Positions 17,771 through 26,446 of a stretch of DNA of 64,000 nucleotides are shown one piece after another. This stretch comes from Miltoncostaea sp036826475. Lineage in GTDB: Bacteria; Actinomycetota; Thermoleophilia; Miltoncostaeales; Miltoncostaeaceae. The translations under genes and the position numbers were made by a program. The stretch's first letter is position 1. Each line of letters opens with the position of its first letter. The stretch covers positions 1 to 64,000 of the forward strand of contig DAISWG010000017.1 of assembly GCA_036826475.1 (NCBI GenBank), given 5' to 3'. Below the pieces are notes generated by a model, which saw only the letters and a program-made list of their open reading frames with translations, had not been told where the DNA came from and searched no databases.

Positions 17771-18818
17771 TCGCGCGCGGCAGCCGGGCTCCGCGCGCGC
17801 TGGGTCGCGAGCTGGGGCGGGCCGCCTGAGCGCCTTCGGCGACGAGGAGTGGCTCCGGGGCCTCCCGAAAGCCGAGACCCACTGCCACCTGGAGTGCACG
17901 TCGCCGGCGCTGACCGCGGAGCTGGCCGCCCGGCGGGGCGGTCCGGTGCCGGTCCTGGCGGCGGGGGCCCCGTTCGCCGACCTGTTCCCGTTCCTGGATG
18001 CCTCGGCCGACCTGATCGCCACGGAGGACGAGGCGTCCGAGGTCGCCCACGCCGTCGCCGAGCGCGCCTCCGTCTCGGGCGTCCGGCATCTCGAGATCAT
18101 CATGAACGTGTCCCACTGGCGACGGCGGTGGGACGGCCGCCTGCCCCAACTGGTCGGCGCGCTCTGCGACGGCTTCGACCGGGCGGAGGACGAGGGCTTG
18201 GCGTCCGGGCACCTCTCGATGAGCGTGCTGCGCGCGTCGGGCGCCGATCGGGCGGAGGAGCTGGTGCGCCAACTGGTGCGCATCGGCCGGCCGCGGGTGG
18301 TGGCGTTGAGCATCGACGGCGACGAGTCGGCGGCGGGCTTCACGGGGCGACGGTTCGCAGCCGCCTTCCGCCGTGCCCGCACGGCGGGGCTCCGGACGGT
18401 GGCGCACACGGGCGAGTCCGGCGGCGCCGCCCACGTCCGCGACACCCTCGCGCACCTTGCCCCGGACCGGATCGACCACGGGTTCCGCGTGCTCGAGGAG
18501 CCGGCCCTCGCGCGGGCCGTCGCCCGGGCGCGCATCCCGCTCGCGCTCTGCCCGTCGGCGAACGTGGACCTCGGGTGGGTCCCGTCCATCGACACCCACC
18601 CCATCGAGCGCCTCCGCCGCCTCGGCGCCCACGTCTCCGTGAACACCGACGCGCCGTGGACGTACGTGCTGTGGGAGGAGTACGCCCGCTGCCGCGACGC
18701 GTTCGACTGGCCCCGGACGGTCGTGAAGGACCTCGCCCGGAACGCGATCGACGCGTCGTTCGCGACCCCCGCCCGGAAGGCGGAGCTGCTGCGCGAGCTG
18801 GAGCGCCACCCCGTCTGA
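17771..18818 (+). CDS. Adenosine-deaminase-family hydrolase with altered active-site pocket, start in gap
   Basis: A metal-dependent hydrolase of the adenosine/AMP deaminase family. The zinc HxH lies in KAETHCHLE, the catalytic Glu in HTGESG, a zinc His in RIDHGFRV and the zinc Asp in VNTDAPW. In true adenosine deaminases the last motif is S/NTDDP, and the second Asp contacts the purine; here it is Ala. HLEGS/T is also changed to HLECT. The substrate is therefore probably not plain adenosine. No ATG, GTG or TTG precedes the conserved start after the gap, so the first codon is lost in it (a CTG at 17826 is the only alternative). It ends the rightward operon. Confidence 0.78.
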
Positions 18819-18900
18819 CGCGGGCGCCTTCGGCTGATCCGTCGGCGCCGTCCGGGCGCGCGCGGATGCCCGCGGCGCGGGCGGGCGGGAGCCTGGTCGC

Positions 18901-20307
18901 ATGCCGGGCGGTTCAGCCCCCTCCCTCACGGCCCGCCTCACCGCGGGCGCCGCCGTCGCCGCCGTCGCCACGGCCGCCTGGGGGGGCGCCGCGACGGCCG
19001 GGACGACCGCGCCGGTGTCCCGTGGGCTCACGGGCGGGAGCGTCCCGCAGGCGATCACCGCCGGCCCGGGCGGGGATCTCTGGTTCACGGAGCACATCGG
19101 CAACCGGATCGGCCGGATCTCGACGCGCGGCGCGGTGATCGAGTACGCCCTCGGCGGCGGGCCTCCGTACGTCTACGGCCCACCCGACATCGCCGCCGGC
19201 CCCGACGGCGACCTATGGTTCCCGGAGTCCGGGTCGGACCGCATCGCGCGGATGACGCCGCGGGGGGTCGTGACCCGCTTCTCGGCGGGCATCAGCGCCG
19301 GAGCCTTCCCCATGGGGATCACCGTGGGGCCCGACGGCAACCTGTGGTTCACCGAGTACGGCGGGGGGCGGGTCGGCCGGATCACGCCCGGCGGGGTCGT
19401 GACCGAGTTCGCGGCGGGCATCACCGGCGGCATCCCGGGGCCGATCGCCGCGGGGCCGGGGGGCGATGTGTGGTTCGCCGAGTCCGCGCCGGACGGCATC
19501 GCGAGCCGCGTGGGGCGCATCACGCCTGCGGGGCGCGTCACCGAGTACCGGCTCGGCGGCGCCGCGCGCAGCGGCATCAGCGACGTCGCCGCCGGGCCGG
19601 ACGGGAACCTCTGGTTCACCCTCCGGGGCGACCGGGTCGGCCGGATCACGCCCGCCGGCGCCGTCAGGTTCTTCTCGGCGGGCATCAGCCCGGGGAGCAC
19701 CCCCGGCGGGATCGCCGCCGGACCCGACGGGAACGTGTGGTTCACGGAGGGGACGGCGACGGGCCGGACGCGGTCCGCGCCGGTGGCGGGCGGCACCGTC
19801 GCGCGCATCACCCCCGCCGGCGTGGTGACCGAGTTCTCCTCGGGCATCAGCGCCGGGGCCGCCCCGGGCGGCATCGCCGCGGGCGCCGACGGCAACCTCT
19901 GGTTCACCGAGGACAACCGGATCGCCCGCATCACCCCGGCGGGCACGGTCAGCGAGTTCCCGCCGACGGCCGCCATCCTCGGCATCCGCCTGCGGGGCAC
20001 GCGGTCGGTGGTGGTGCGCCTGCACTGCCCGCCGGGCGCGGCCCGCCACTGCCGCGGGACGTTGACGGAGCGCCTCGGGCCGCCGGCGCCCCGGCGCCTA
20101 CCCACCCTCGCGCGGCGCATCGACATCGCGCCCGGCCGGACGGCCGCCGTGACCTACCCGCTGCGCGCCGCCGGGCGCCGGCAGCTGGCGGTCCACGGCA
20201 GGGTCTCGGTCGGGGTGGTGCTGCGCCCCAGCCCGCCGGGCACGGCGGGGCGGGTCCAGGCCGGTGCGACCCTCAGGCCGCCGGATCCCCCTGCCGTCGC
20301 GGGGTGA
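18901..20307 (+). CDS. Secreted Vgb-like (streptogramin-lyase family) beta-propeller protein
   Basis: A 468-residue exported protein. A signal peptide (residues 1-36) precedes seven or so repeats built on AAGPDGNLWFTE ... VGRITPAGVVTEF, the strand pattern of Vgb/NHL beta-propellers. Repeats run from about residue 45 to 355 and a basic, Pro/Arg-rich C-terminal domain follows. Related proteins include virginiamycin B lyase, but most secreted relatives have unknown ligands, and lyase activity cannot be claimed. It starts at an ATG and reads towards the tRNA-Arg gene. Confidence 0.8.
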   Translation: MPGGSAPSLTARLTAGAAVAAVATAAWGGAATAGTTAPVSRGLTGGSVPQAITAGPGGDLWFTEHIGNRIGRISTRGAVIEYALGGGPPYVYGPPDIAAGPDGDLWFPESGSDRIARMTPRGVVTRFSAGISAGAFPMGITVGPDGNLWFTEYGGGRVGRITPGGVVTEFAAGITGGIPGPIAAGPGGDVWFAESAPDGIASRVGRITPAGRVTEYRLGGAARSGISDVAAGPDGNLWFTLRGDRVGRITPAGAVRFFSAGISPGSTPGGIAAGPDGNVWFTEGTATGRTRSAPVAGGTVARITPAGVVTEFSSGISAGAAPGGIAAGADGNLWFTEDNRIARITPAGTVSEFPPTAAILGIRLRGTRSVVVRLHCPPGAARHCRGTLTERLGPPAPRRLPTLARRIDIAPGRTAAVTYPLRAAGRRQLAVHGRVSVGVVLRPSPPGTAGRVQAGATLRPPDPPAVAG

Positions 20308-20381
20308 TGCGCCAGACAGGATTCGAACCTGTGACCTTCGGTTTCGTAGACCGACGCTCTATCCGACTGAGCTACTGGCGC
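20308..20381 (-). tRNA. tRNA-Arg (anticodon ACG)
   Basis: A complete cloverleaf read on the minus strand: acceptor GCGCCAG paired with CTGGCGC, anticodon stem TCGGT/ACCGA around loop CTACGAA, and a T-arm with TTCGAAT. The 3' CCA is not encoded. The anticodon ACG is the usual inosine-modified Arg reader. Confidence 0.96.
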
Positions 20382-20431
20382 GCGACGACGGAGGTTAGCA
20401 GGGAGGGTCCGGCGGTCCGTAGGGTTTGGCG

Positions 20432-21271
20432 ATGCCCATGCGCATCACCGTCTGCGGGTCCCGCGGGTCCACGCCGAGCCCCGGTCCGGGGACCGTCCGG
20501 TACGGCGGGGAGACGACGTCGCTGGCGGTCGGGAACGGCGGCGCGCCCCGGCTGATCCTCGACGCCGGCACCGGGCTGCGGAACTTCGCCGGCCTGGTGG
20601 GGGACGGATCGTTCCGCGGCGCGATGGTGCTCACGCACCTGCACTGGGACCACACCCACGGCCTTCCGTTCTTCGGACCCGGCGACCGCGACGACGCCGC
20701 CGTCCGGCTGCTGCTCCCCGAGCAGGGGACGCCCGCCGAGGAGCTGCTGGGGCGCGCGATGTCGCCGCCGCACTTCCCCATCGGGCCGGCCGGGCTGCGC
20801 GGCGACTGGAGCTTCGACGCCTATGACGAGGGCGGGTTCGAGGCCGGGGGGTTCCGCATCACCGCGCGGGAGGTGCCGCACGGGGGCGGGCGAACCATGG
20901 GGCTCCGGGTGGAGGGCGGCGGCCGGTCGATGGCGTTCATCCCCGACCACGCACCCCACTTCGCCGGGCCCGGCGACGCCGGCGTCGGCGAGCTGCACCC
21001 CGCGGCGCTCGATCTGGCCGACGGCGTCGACCTGCTCATCCACGACGCCCAGTACACCGCCGAGGAGCTGCCGGCCCGTGCGGCGTTCGGCCACGCGGCA
21101 TTCGAGTACGCCGTCGCGCTGGCCGAGCGCGCGGGGGCCGGGCGGCTGCTGCTGTTCCATCACGACCCCGCCCGCGACGACGAGGCGCTCGATGCGCTGC
21201 TCGGGCGGGCCCGCGCCATGACCGCCATCCCGGTGGACGCCGCCACCGAGGGGGCGACCATCGACGTCTAG
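20432..21271 (+). CDS. MBL-fold metallo-hydrolase
   Basis: A 279-residue metallo-beta-lactamase-fold protein. THLHWDHTHG gives the metal-binding HxHxDH motif near residue 75, with a later Asp in HDAQYT and a His in FHHDPARDD. The opening ITVCGSRGSTPSPGPGTVRY and YGGETTS are typical of a subfamily of phosphodiesterase-like MBL proteins. The substrate is unknown. An in-frame TTG at 20426 and an ATG at 20438 are other possible starts. It converges on the large cyclase gene, 12 bp away. Confidence 0.85.
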   Translation: MPMRITVCGSRGSTPSPGPGTVRYGGETTSLAVGNGGAPRLILDAGTGLRNFAGLVGDGSFRGAMVLTHLHWDHTHGLPFFGPGDRDDAAVRLLLPEQGTPAEELLGRAMSPPHFPIGPAGLRGDWSFDAYDEGGFEAGGFRITAREVPHGGGRTMGLRVEGGGRSMAFIPDHAPHFAGPGDAGVGELHPAALDLADGVDLLIHDAQYTAEELPARAAFGHAAFEYAVALAERAGAGRLLLFHHDPARDDEALDALLGRARAMTAIPVDAATEGATIDV

Positions 21272-21283
21272 GGGCGGTCGCGG

Positions 21284-24200
21284 TCAGGCCGTGACGGACA
21301 GGCGCCGCGCGACCCGCCGCACCGCCACCAGGCTGCCCTTCTGCTCGTACAGGGCCAGCGCACGGCGCAGCGTGGCGCGCTCGCCGTCGGCGTCGCCCGT
21401 CACGCCCATCGCCTCCGCCAGGTCGGCGAGCGCGTCGGCCCGGGCGATCAGGTCGTCGGTGCCCTCCGCCAGCGCCACCGCCTCCCGGCAGCTCGCCACG
21501 CCGCCCGCGTCGCCGTGGCGGGCGCGCAGCTTGCCGTGCACCGACCGCCAGATGATGTGGGTCGCGACGTCCCCCTCGGCGGCGACCTCGCGACTGAACT
21601 CCACCGCCTCCTCGGCCTCGCGCAGACGCCCCGCCCGGTACCGCGCCTCGCCCAGCAGCGCGGCCACCGTCGAGACGTAGTTGCGCTCCCCCATCGCGTC
21701 GAGCGTGTCGAACGCCCACTGGAGCTCCGCCTCCGCCCCCGCCGGATCGTCGGCGAGCAGGGCGACGGGCGCGGCGTCCAGGCAGACCAGCGCGGCGTCG
21801 AGCACCCACCCGAGCTCCTCCAGGTCGGCGCGGCAGCGCCGCAGCTCGGCGCGGGCGTCGTCCAGCTCGCCCCACATGCCGCGCAGGTGCGACAACGCCC
21901 GCCGCGCCACCGCCTCGGCCTGCCGGTCGCCGGCGACGTCGCCCAGGATCTGGCGGCACCGCACCATCGCGTCGAGCGCCGGCATCGGGCCGCGCAGGCT
22001 CAGCTGGGCGATGACCGGGAGCATCCGGTTGACCAGCAGCCGGTTCCCCGCCCGGGTCGCGTACACGACGATCTCGCCGGCCGCCGTCTCCGCCTCCTCG
22101 AAGCGGCAGCCGGTGAGCCGCACGTTGAGGAGCAGGCGCCACGCCGTCGCCTGCCCCTCGTCGTCGTGGGCGGCGGCGAACGCGTCGAGCGCCGCCTGCG
22201 CCTGGGCGGCCACCTCGTCGTCGCCCGGCCCGCCGCCGGTGAGGTAGGCGAGGCGGGTGCGCTCCAGCCGCGCCACCGACGCGAGCCCCGGCGCCCCCGC
22301 CCCCGACGCGAGCTCGGCGGCGCGCCCCAGCACCGCGTCGGCGTCCTCCAGCCGCCCCGACTCCATCTCCGCCTGGCCGGCGTCGACCAGCAGCCGCGCC
22401 GCGGACGCGGGGTCCCCCGGCAGCACGTCCGCCGCCCGCCGCAGCAGATTCGCCGCCGCCGGCATGTCGCCGCGCTCGAGGGCCCGGCGACCCGCCGCGC
22501 CCAGGCGGTCGGCGGCGCGGCGCCCCAGGTCCAGGCCATGGGCGTCGAGCGGCTCCAGGTCGACCCGGAGCCGGTGCGCCTGCTCCAGGTGGTAGCCGAG
22601 CACCTCCTCCATCTCGACGGTGCGGTCGCGTGCGAGGTCGGCGGACTCGGCCCACAGGACCAGGCGCTCGTGCAGGTCGGCGCGGGTGCGCTTCAGCAGC
22701 CCGCCGTAGGTGACGTCCCGGATCATCGGGTGGGCGAAGCGGTGGTCGGCCGCGCCGTCCGGCTCCTCCAGGGCCTCCACCATCTGGCGCCCGGCGAGGG
22801 CGCGCAGGTGCTCGGGCACCGCCTTGCGCACCTCGTCGGCGGCGAGCGCCCGCACGGCCGCCGACGCGAACTCCTCCCCCGCCACCGACGCCGGCTCCAG
22901 CACCGCCCGCTGCGCGTCGGGCAGCTCGTCGACGCGGGCGGCGACCACCGCCTCCACCGACGGCGGAACCGCCAGGTCGGCCAGGTCGCCCTGCACGCGC
23001 CACCGCCCGCCGGACCGCGCGATCCGCCCCGTGTCCACCAGCATCGAGAGCAGCTGCTCCACGAACAGCGGGTTGCCCGCGGCGGCCCGGACGATGCGGT
23101 CGCGCGCGGCCTGCGGCAGCCCGCCGCCGATGAGCCCGTCCAGCAGGCCCGCCGCCTGCTCGGGCGCGAGCGGACCGAGCTCCACGTCGAGGCGGCCGCG
23201 GCCGTCCGCCAGGTCCGGCCGGCGCTCGCGCAGCCCGGTGCGGGCGGTGCCGACCAGCAGGACGGGGGCGTCGCCCTCCACCAGGTGGTCGACCAGGTCG
23301 AGCAGCGTGTCCTCGGCCCAGTGGAGGTCGTCGATCCGCACCACCAGCGGACCGCGCCTCGCGAGCCGCTCCACGAACTCGCGGACCGCCCAGAACAGCT
23401 CGGGCAGCGGGAACACCGTGTCCGACACCCCGACGAGCGACGCGATCCGCTCCTCCACGCCGGCGTCGTCGGCGGCGGCGGCGATCCGCGCGCGCACCTG
23501 CGCCACCGAGTCGTCGGCGCCGACCCCGGCCGCCTGGTGGACGACCTCCAGGATCGGCCAGAACGTGATGCCCTGGCCGTACGACAGGCACCGGCCGCGC
23601 AGGACCTGCGCCCCGTCGGCGGCGGCCGACTCGGCGATGGCGTCGGCCAGCCGGCTCTTGCCCACCCCGGCGTCGCCGGTCAGCAGCGCGAGCCGCGGGG
23701 TGCGGGTGGCGACGGCGTCGCGCAGGGAGCGGCGCAGCGCCGCCAGCTCGGCCTGGCGCCCCACCATGGGCGTGTCCATGCGCACCGGGGGCGGCGCCGC
23801 CGACACCCACGCCACCCGGTACGCGGGGACGGGCTCGGCCTTGCCCTTCAGGTCGAGTGGCGCCAGCTCCTGCGTGCCGACGGCGCCCCCGGCGAGCATC
23901 GCCGTCTCGCGGCCGATGATCACCTCCCCGGGCCCGGCCGCCTGCTCGAACCTCGCGGCCACGTTCACGGCGTCCCCGGTCACCATCCGCTGGCGCAGCG
24001 ACGCGTCCCCCGCCACCAGGTGGCCGGTGTTCACGCCGATGCGCTGCTCCACCTCGACGCCGAGGTCGGAGGCGGGGGCGATGCCCCGCAGCTCCCACGC
24101 GGCGCGGACGGCGCGCAGGGCGTCGTCCTCGCGGCGGCGGTCGATGCCGAAGACCGCCATCACCGCGTCGCCCATGTACGACTCGACCACCGCGCCGTGC

Positions 24201-25000
24201 TGCTCCAGGATGGCCCGCGCCAGCGCGAAGTGGCGCCCCATCGCCTGGTGCAGGGCGTCGGGCGCCGGCTCGGCCCCCGGGGCGGCGACGGGCCGGGCGT
24301 CGGCGAAGACGATCGTGACGGTGCGGCGGGTCTCGCGCCCGGCCGTGGCGGCGGCGCCGGGGCCGGCAGGCGCCGTCCACGGCGGCAGCGGGTCGGTGAC
24401 GGCGACGAGCCGGTACGCGGGGACGGCCCCGACCGCGGAGGCGTAGACGTCGCCCGCCGGGGCGACCTCCACGCGGCCCGCCACCTCCGCGAGGGTGGGC
24501 TCGGCCAGCAGCACCTCCAGCGGCGGCGCGGCCGCCTCCAGGCGCCCCGCCAGGTCCATCGCGTCGCCGGCGATCCAGCGGTCGCCGGCGGCCTCGCCCA
24601 CCAGGACCTCGCCGGTGCAGACGCCGGTGCGGTTCACCAGCCGCACGCCCCACCGGCGCTCGAGCCGGTCGTTGAGCGTCGCCAGCACACGGCGCGTCTC
24701 GTCGGCCGCCTCCACCGCACGGCCGGCGTGGTCGTCCAGGCCGCCGTCGAGCCCGAAGACGGCGATGATCGCGTCGCCGACCACCTTCTCCACCCGTCCG
24801 CCGTGCCCCTCGAGCACCGCGCGCATCTCGTCGAAGTACCGCCCCAGCACCTCCCGGAGCGACTCGGGGTCGAGCCGCTCCCCCAGGGCGGTGGAGCCCT
24901 TCAGGTCGGAGAAGAGGACGGTCGCGCGGCGGCGCGACGAGCCGCCGCCGCCCGCCCGGTCGTCAGCTGCGGCGCGGGCGGCGGTCGGGGCGCGATGCAC
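21284..25000 (-). CDS. Large regulator: tandem class III cyclase domains, AAA-type ATPase and TPR-rich region
   Basis: A 1238-residue cytoplasmic signalling protein. Cyclase domain 1 (about residues 22-200) has FSDLKGST and KVVGDAIIAVFG. Domain 2 (about 225-400) has VFADARPVA and SYMGDAVMAVFG followed by TGDAVNVAARFEQAA. Next come an ATPase module with Walker A TGDAGVGKSR near residue 445 and a long helical Ala/Leu-rich TPR-like region to the end. Domain 1 keeps the purine-contacting Lys but has Asp in place of the transition-state Asn (AMDLAGRLE). Domain 2 keeps the Asn but has Ser in place of the Lys. Both keep the metal Asp residues. The GTG at 25000 is the likely start. Cyclase activity is uncertain. 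Confidence 0.86.
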   Translation of the reverse strand: MHRAPTAARAAADDRAGGGGSSRRRATVLFSDLKGSTALGERLDPESLREVLGRYFDEMRAVLEGHGGRVEKVVGDAIIAVFGLDGGLDDHAGRAVEAADETRRVLATLNDRLERRWGVRLVNRTGVCTGEVLVGEAAGDRWIAGDAMDLAGRLEAAAPPLEVLLAEPTLAEVAGRVEVAPAGDVYASAVGAVPAYRLVAVTDPLPPWTAPAGPGAAATAGRETRRTVTIVFADARPVAAPGAEPAPDALHQAMGRHFALARAILEQHGAVVESYMGDAVMAVFGIDRRREDDALRAVRAAWELRGIAPASDLGVEVEQRIGVNTGHLVAGDASLRQRMVTGDAVNVAARFEQAAGPGEVIIGRETAMLAGGAVGTQELAPLDLKGKAEPVPAYRVAWVSAAPPPVRMDTPMVGRQAELAALRRSLRDAVATRTPRLALLTGDAGVGKSRLADAIAESAAADGAQVLRGRCLSYGQGITFWPILEVVHQAAGVGADDSVAQVRARIAAAADDAGVEERIASLVGVSDTVFPLPELFWAVREFVERLARRGPLVVRIDDLHWAEDTLLDLVDHLVEGDAPVLLVGTARTGLRERRPDLADGRGRLDVELGPLAPEQAAGLLDGLIGGGLPQAARDRIVRAAAGNPLFVEQLLSMLVDTGRIARSGGRWRVQGDLADLAVPPSVEAVVAARVDELPDAQRAVLEPASVAGEEFASAAVRALAADEVRKAVPEHLRALAGRQMVEALEEPDGAADHRFAHPMIRDVTYGGLLKRTRADLHERLVLWAESADLARDRTVEMEEVLGYHLEQAHRLRVDLEPLDAHGLDLGRRAADRLGAAGRRALERGDMPAAANLLRRAADVLPGDPASAARLLVDAGQAEMESGRLEDADAVLGRAAELASGAGAPGLASVARLERTRLAYLTGGGPGDDEVAAQAQAALDAFAAAHDDEGQATAWRLLLNVRLTGCRFEEAETAAGEIVVYATRAGNRLLVNRMLPVIAQLSLRGPMPALDAMVRCRQILGDVAGDRQAEAVARRALSHLRGMWGELDDARAELRRCRADLEELGWVLDAALVCLDAAPVALLADDPAGAEAELQWAFDTLDAMGERNYVSTVAALLGEARYRAGRLREAEEAVEFSREVAAEGDVATHIIWRSVHGKLRARHGDAGGVASCREAVALAEGTDDLIARADALADLAEAMGVTGDADGERATLRRALALYEQKGSLVAVRRVARRLSVTA

Positions 25001-25047
25001 ACCGCGACGCTGTCACCCCGGACGCCCCGTGTCCACGGCCCGCGGCG

Positions 25048-25075
25048 CGCCGGCCTCCCGCGCGGGAGGCCGGCG
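25048..25075 (-). terminator. Palindromic hairpin after the secreted-protein gene
   Basis: A perfect 28-base inverted repeat (14-bp arms) of almost pure G and C lies just past the stop of the minus-strand gene ending at 25087 and before the start of the cyclase gene. No T-run follows on the minus strand. Confidence 0.55.
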
Positions 25076-25086
25076 GCCGGAGCGGG

Positions 25087-26067
25087 TCAGCCCTTGATCC
25101 AGGGGTCCCCGGCGGGCGTGATCGCCGTGAGGGTGACCACGCCCTTCTTCAGCTCGGCGGGCTGGGCGCACGGCACGTTGGTCGGCACGCCGTTCTTGGC
25201 GCACTTACAGGCCGGAAGGATCACCGGCGGGGACGCATCGCCGCCTTGGAAGCAGATCTTGTAGAGGTTTGCGGCCTTCGTCGGGTTCTTGATCTGCAGC
25301 TTCACCGTCTTCAGGCCGCCGGCGGACCCGCCCACGCTGTTCGTGAGGTCGAACGCGACCGTCTCCGTGGTCTCGGTGTACCCGGAGCAGTCGACGGCGG
25401 GCGCGTCGGGGGCCCCGAGGCTCACCCGGATGCGGTCGCCGGTCGTCGCGAGACCCGACACCGACGCGGTCGAGGCGCCGGTCGACGTGCTGGCGGTGCA
25501 GAGGCCGCTCGGGCACGGCACGCACGACCCGATCGCCGCCAGCACCGGCTTCGGCGTCACCAGGGTCAGGTCGTTCCCGGTGCCGTTGAAGTCGTTGGAC
25601 TGCTTCGCCGCGAGCGCGAACTGGTAGCTCGAGCCGGTGGCGGTGCAGGGCACGACCGCCGCGAACCGCACGAACGCCGAGTCTCCCGGCGCGACGGAGA
25701 GGTCACGGAGCTTGATGACGTTGCCGGCCACCGTCGCGCTGCCGCCCGACGGCGTCACCAGCACGACCGACCCCGCCTGCACTGCGGCGCCCGCGGGCAG
25801 CGTGATGTTGGCCGAGCCCAGGCGCTGGGTCTTGGTGTCGTTCCGGAGGCGGATCCCAACGGCGGAGGTGCCGCCGACGGAGGTGGTCGCCTGGGTGGTG
25901 GTCGCGGCGGCCGACGGCGGTGCCGAGATGAACGCGCTGTACGGCTTGTTCGACGAGCCGCCGGCGAGGGCCGCGCCGACGCCGACGAGGGTCATCACGA
26001 CGATCGCCGATGTGATCGCGAGCCGCCGCCAGCGACGGCGCATTACGGTTTCCGCGGAAGACGTCAC
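25087..26067 (-). CDS. Secreted protein of unknown function
   Basis: About 326 residues. A positively charged start (MRRRWRRLAITSA) and a hydrophobic core ending ALAGG form a signal peptide. The mature part is Ser/Thr/Gly/Ala-rich with beta-strand-like stretches, several Cys pairs (SCVPCPSGLC, PACKCAKNG) and no recognised catalytic motif. Two similar halves with SVxVxLG/IRLRNDTKT-like strands suggest two Ig-like domains. GTG 26067 has an AGGA upstream at about 10 bases; an ATG at 26043 is an alternative. Function unknown; surface or cell-wall association is a guess. Confidence 0.65.
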   Translation of the reverse strand: MTSSAETVMRRRWRRLAITSAIVVMTLVGVGAALAGGSSNKPYSAFISAPPSAAATTTQATTSVGGTSAVGIRLRNDTKTQRLGSANITLPAGAAVQAGSVVLVTPSGGSATVAGNVIKLRDLSVAPGDSAFVRFAAVVPCTATGSSYQFALAAKQSNDFNGTGNDLTLVTPKPVLAAIGSCVPCPSGLCTASTSTGASTASVSGLATTGDRIRVSLGAPDAPAVDCSGYTETTETVAFDLTNSVGGSAGGLKTVKLQIKNPTKAANLYKICFQGGDASPPVILPACKCAKNGVPTNVPCAQPAELKKGVVTLTAITPAGDPWIKG

Positions 26068-26260
26068 GAGTCGTGTCCTTTGTGCAGGGGCGCCCGGTCC
26101 GTGGGCGGGAGATCCGGCGGCACGCCACGGTATGGCAGTCGCGGCGCGGCTGTCCATCCGCCGAAAGTCGAGGACCGCCGTGCTCGGCACCCCATGCCGC
26201 CCGGCCCCGGGGGCGGGCCCCCGGGGTGCGCTCGCGGTCGGCGCACCGGCGGGACGGGAA

Positions 26261-26350
26261 CGGAGAGGGAGGGATTCGAACCCTCGAATCAGGTTGACCC
26301 CGATTAACCGCTTAGCAGGCGGTTGCCTTCAGCCACTCGGCCACCTCTCC
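26261..26350 (-). tRNA. tRNA-Ser (anticodon GCU)
   Basis: A 90-base class II tRNA on the minus strand: acceptor GGAGAGG/CCTCTCC, anticodon stem ACCGC/GCGGT around CTGCTAA, a long variable arm, and a T-loop with TTCGAAT. The CCA is not encoded. Confidence 0.96.
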
Positions 26351-26446
26351 CGGGCGGCCGTACTGTAGCGGTCCCCGCGCCCGCGGCCGGAGCCCCGCGG
26401 CGCCCGGGCGGGCAAGTCCGCGGGGTCGGATGCCGAAACCATCCAC

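Noticed and set aside
16683..18818. A 711-residue permease-deaminase fusion
   Set aside because: It spans a run of Ns and an odd G/C-rich linker; both halves are normal separate families, so the fusion is an assembly artefact.
18901..20307. Virginiamycin B lyase as a resistance gene
   Set aside because: The repeats show only the general Vgb/NHL propeller; the protein has a signal peptide and an extra C-terminal domain, and lyase residues could not be confirmed.
21515..25264. A 1249-codon open frame on the plus strand
   Set aside because: It is the antisense shadow of the tandem-cyclase gene, rich in Arg/Gly/His with no domain; such shadows are common in very GC-rich DNA.
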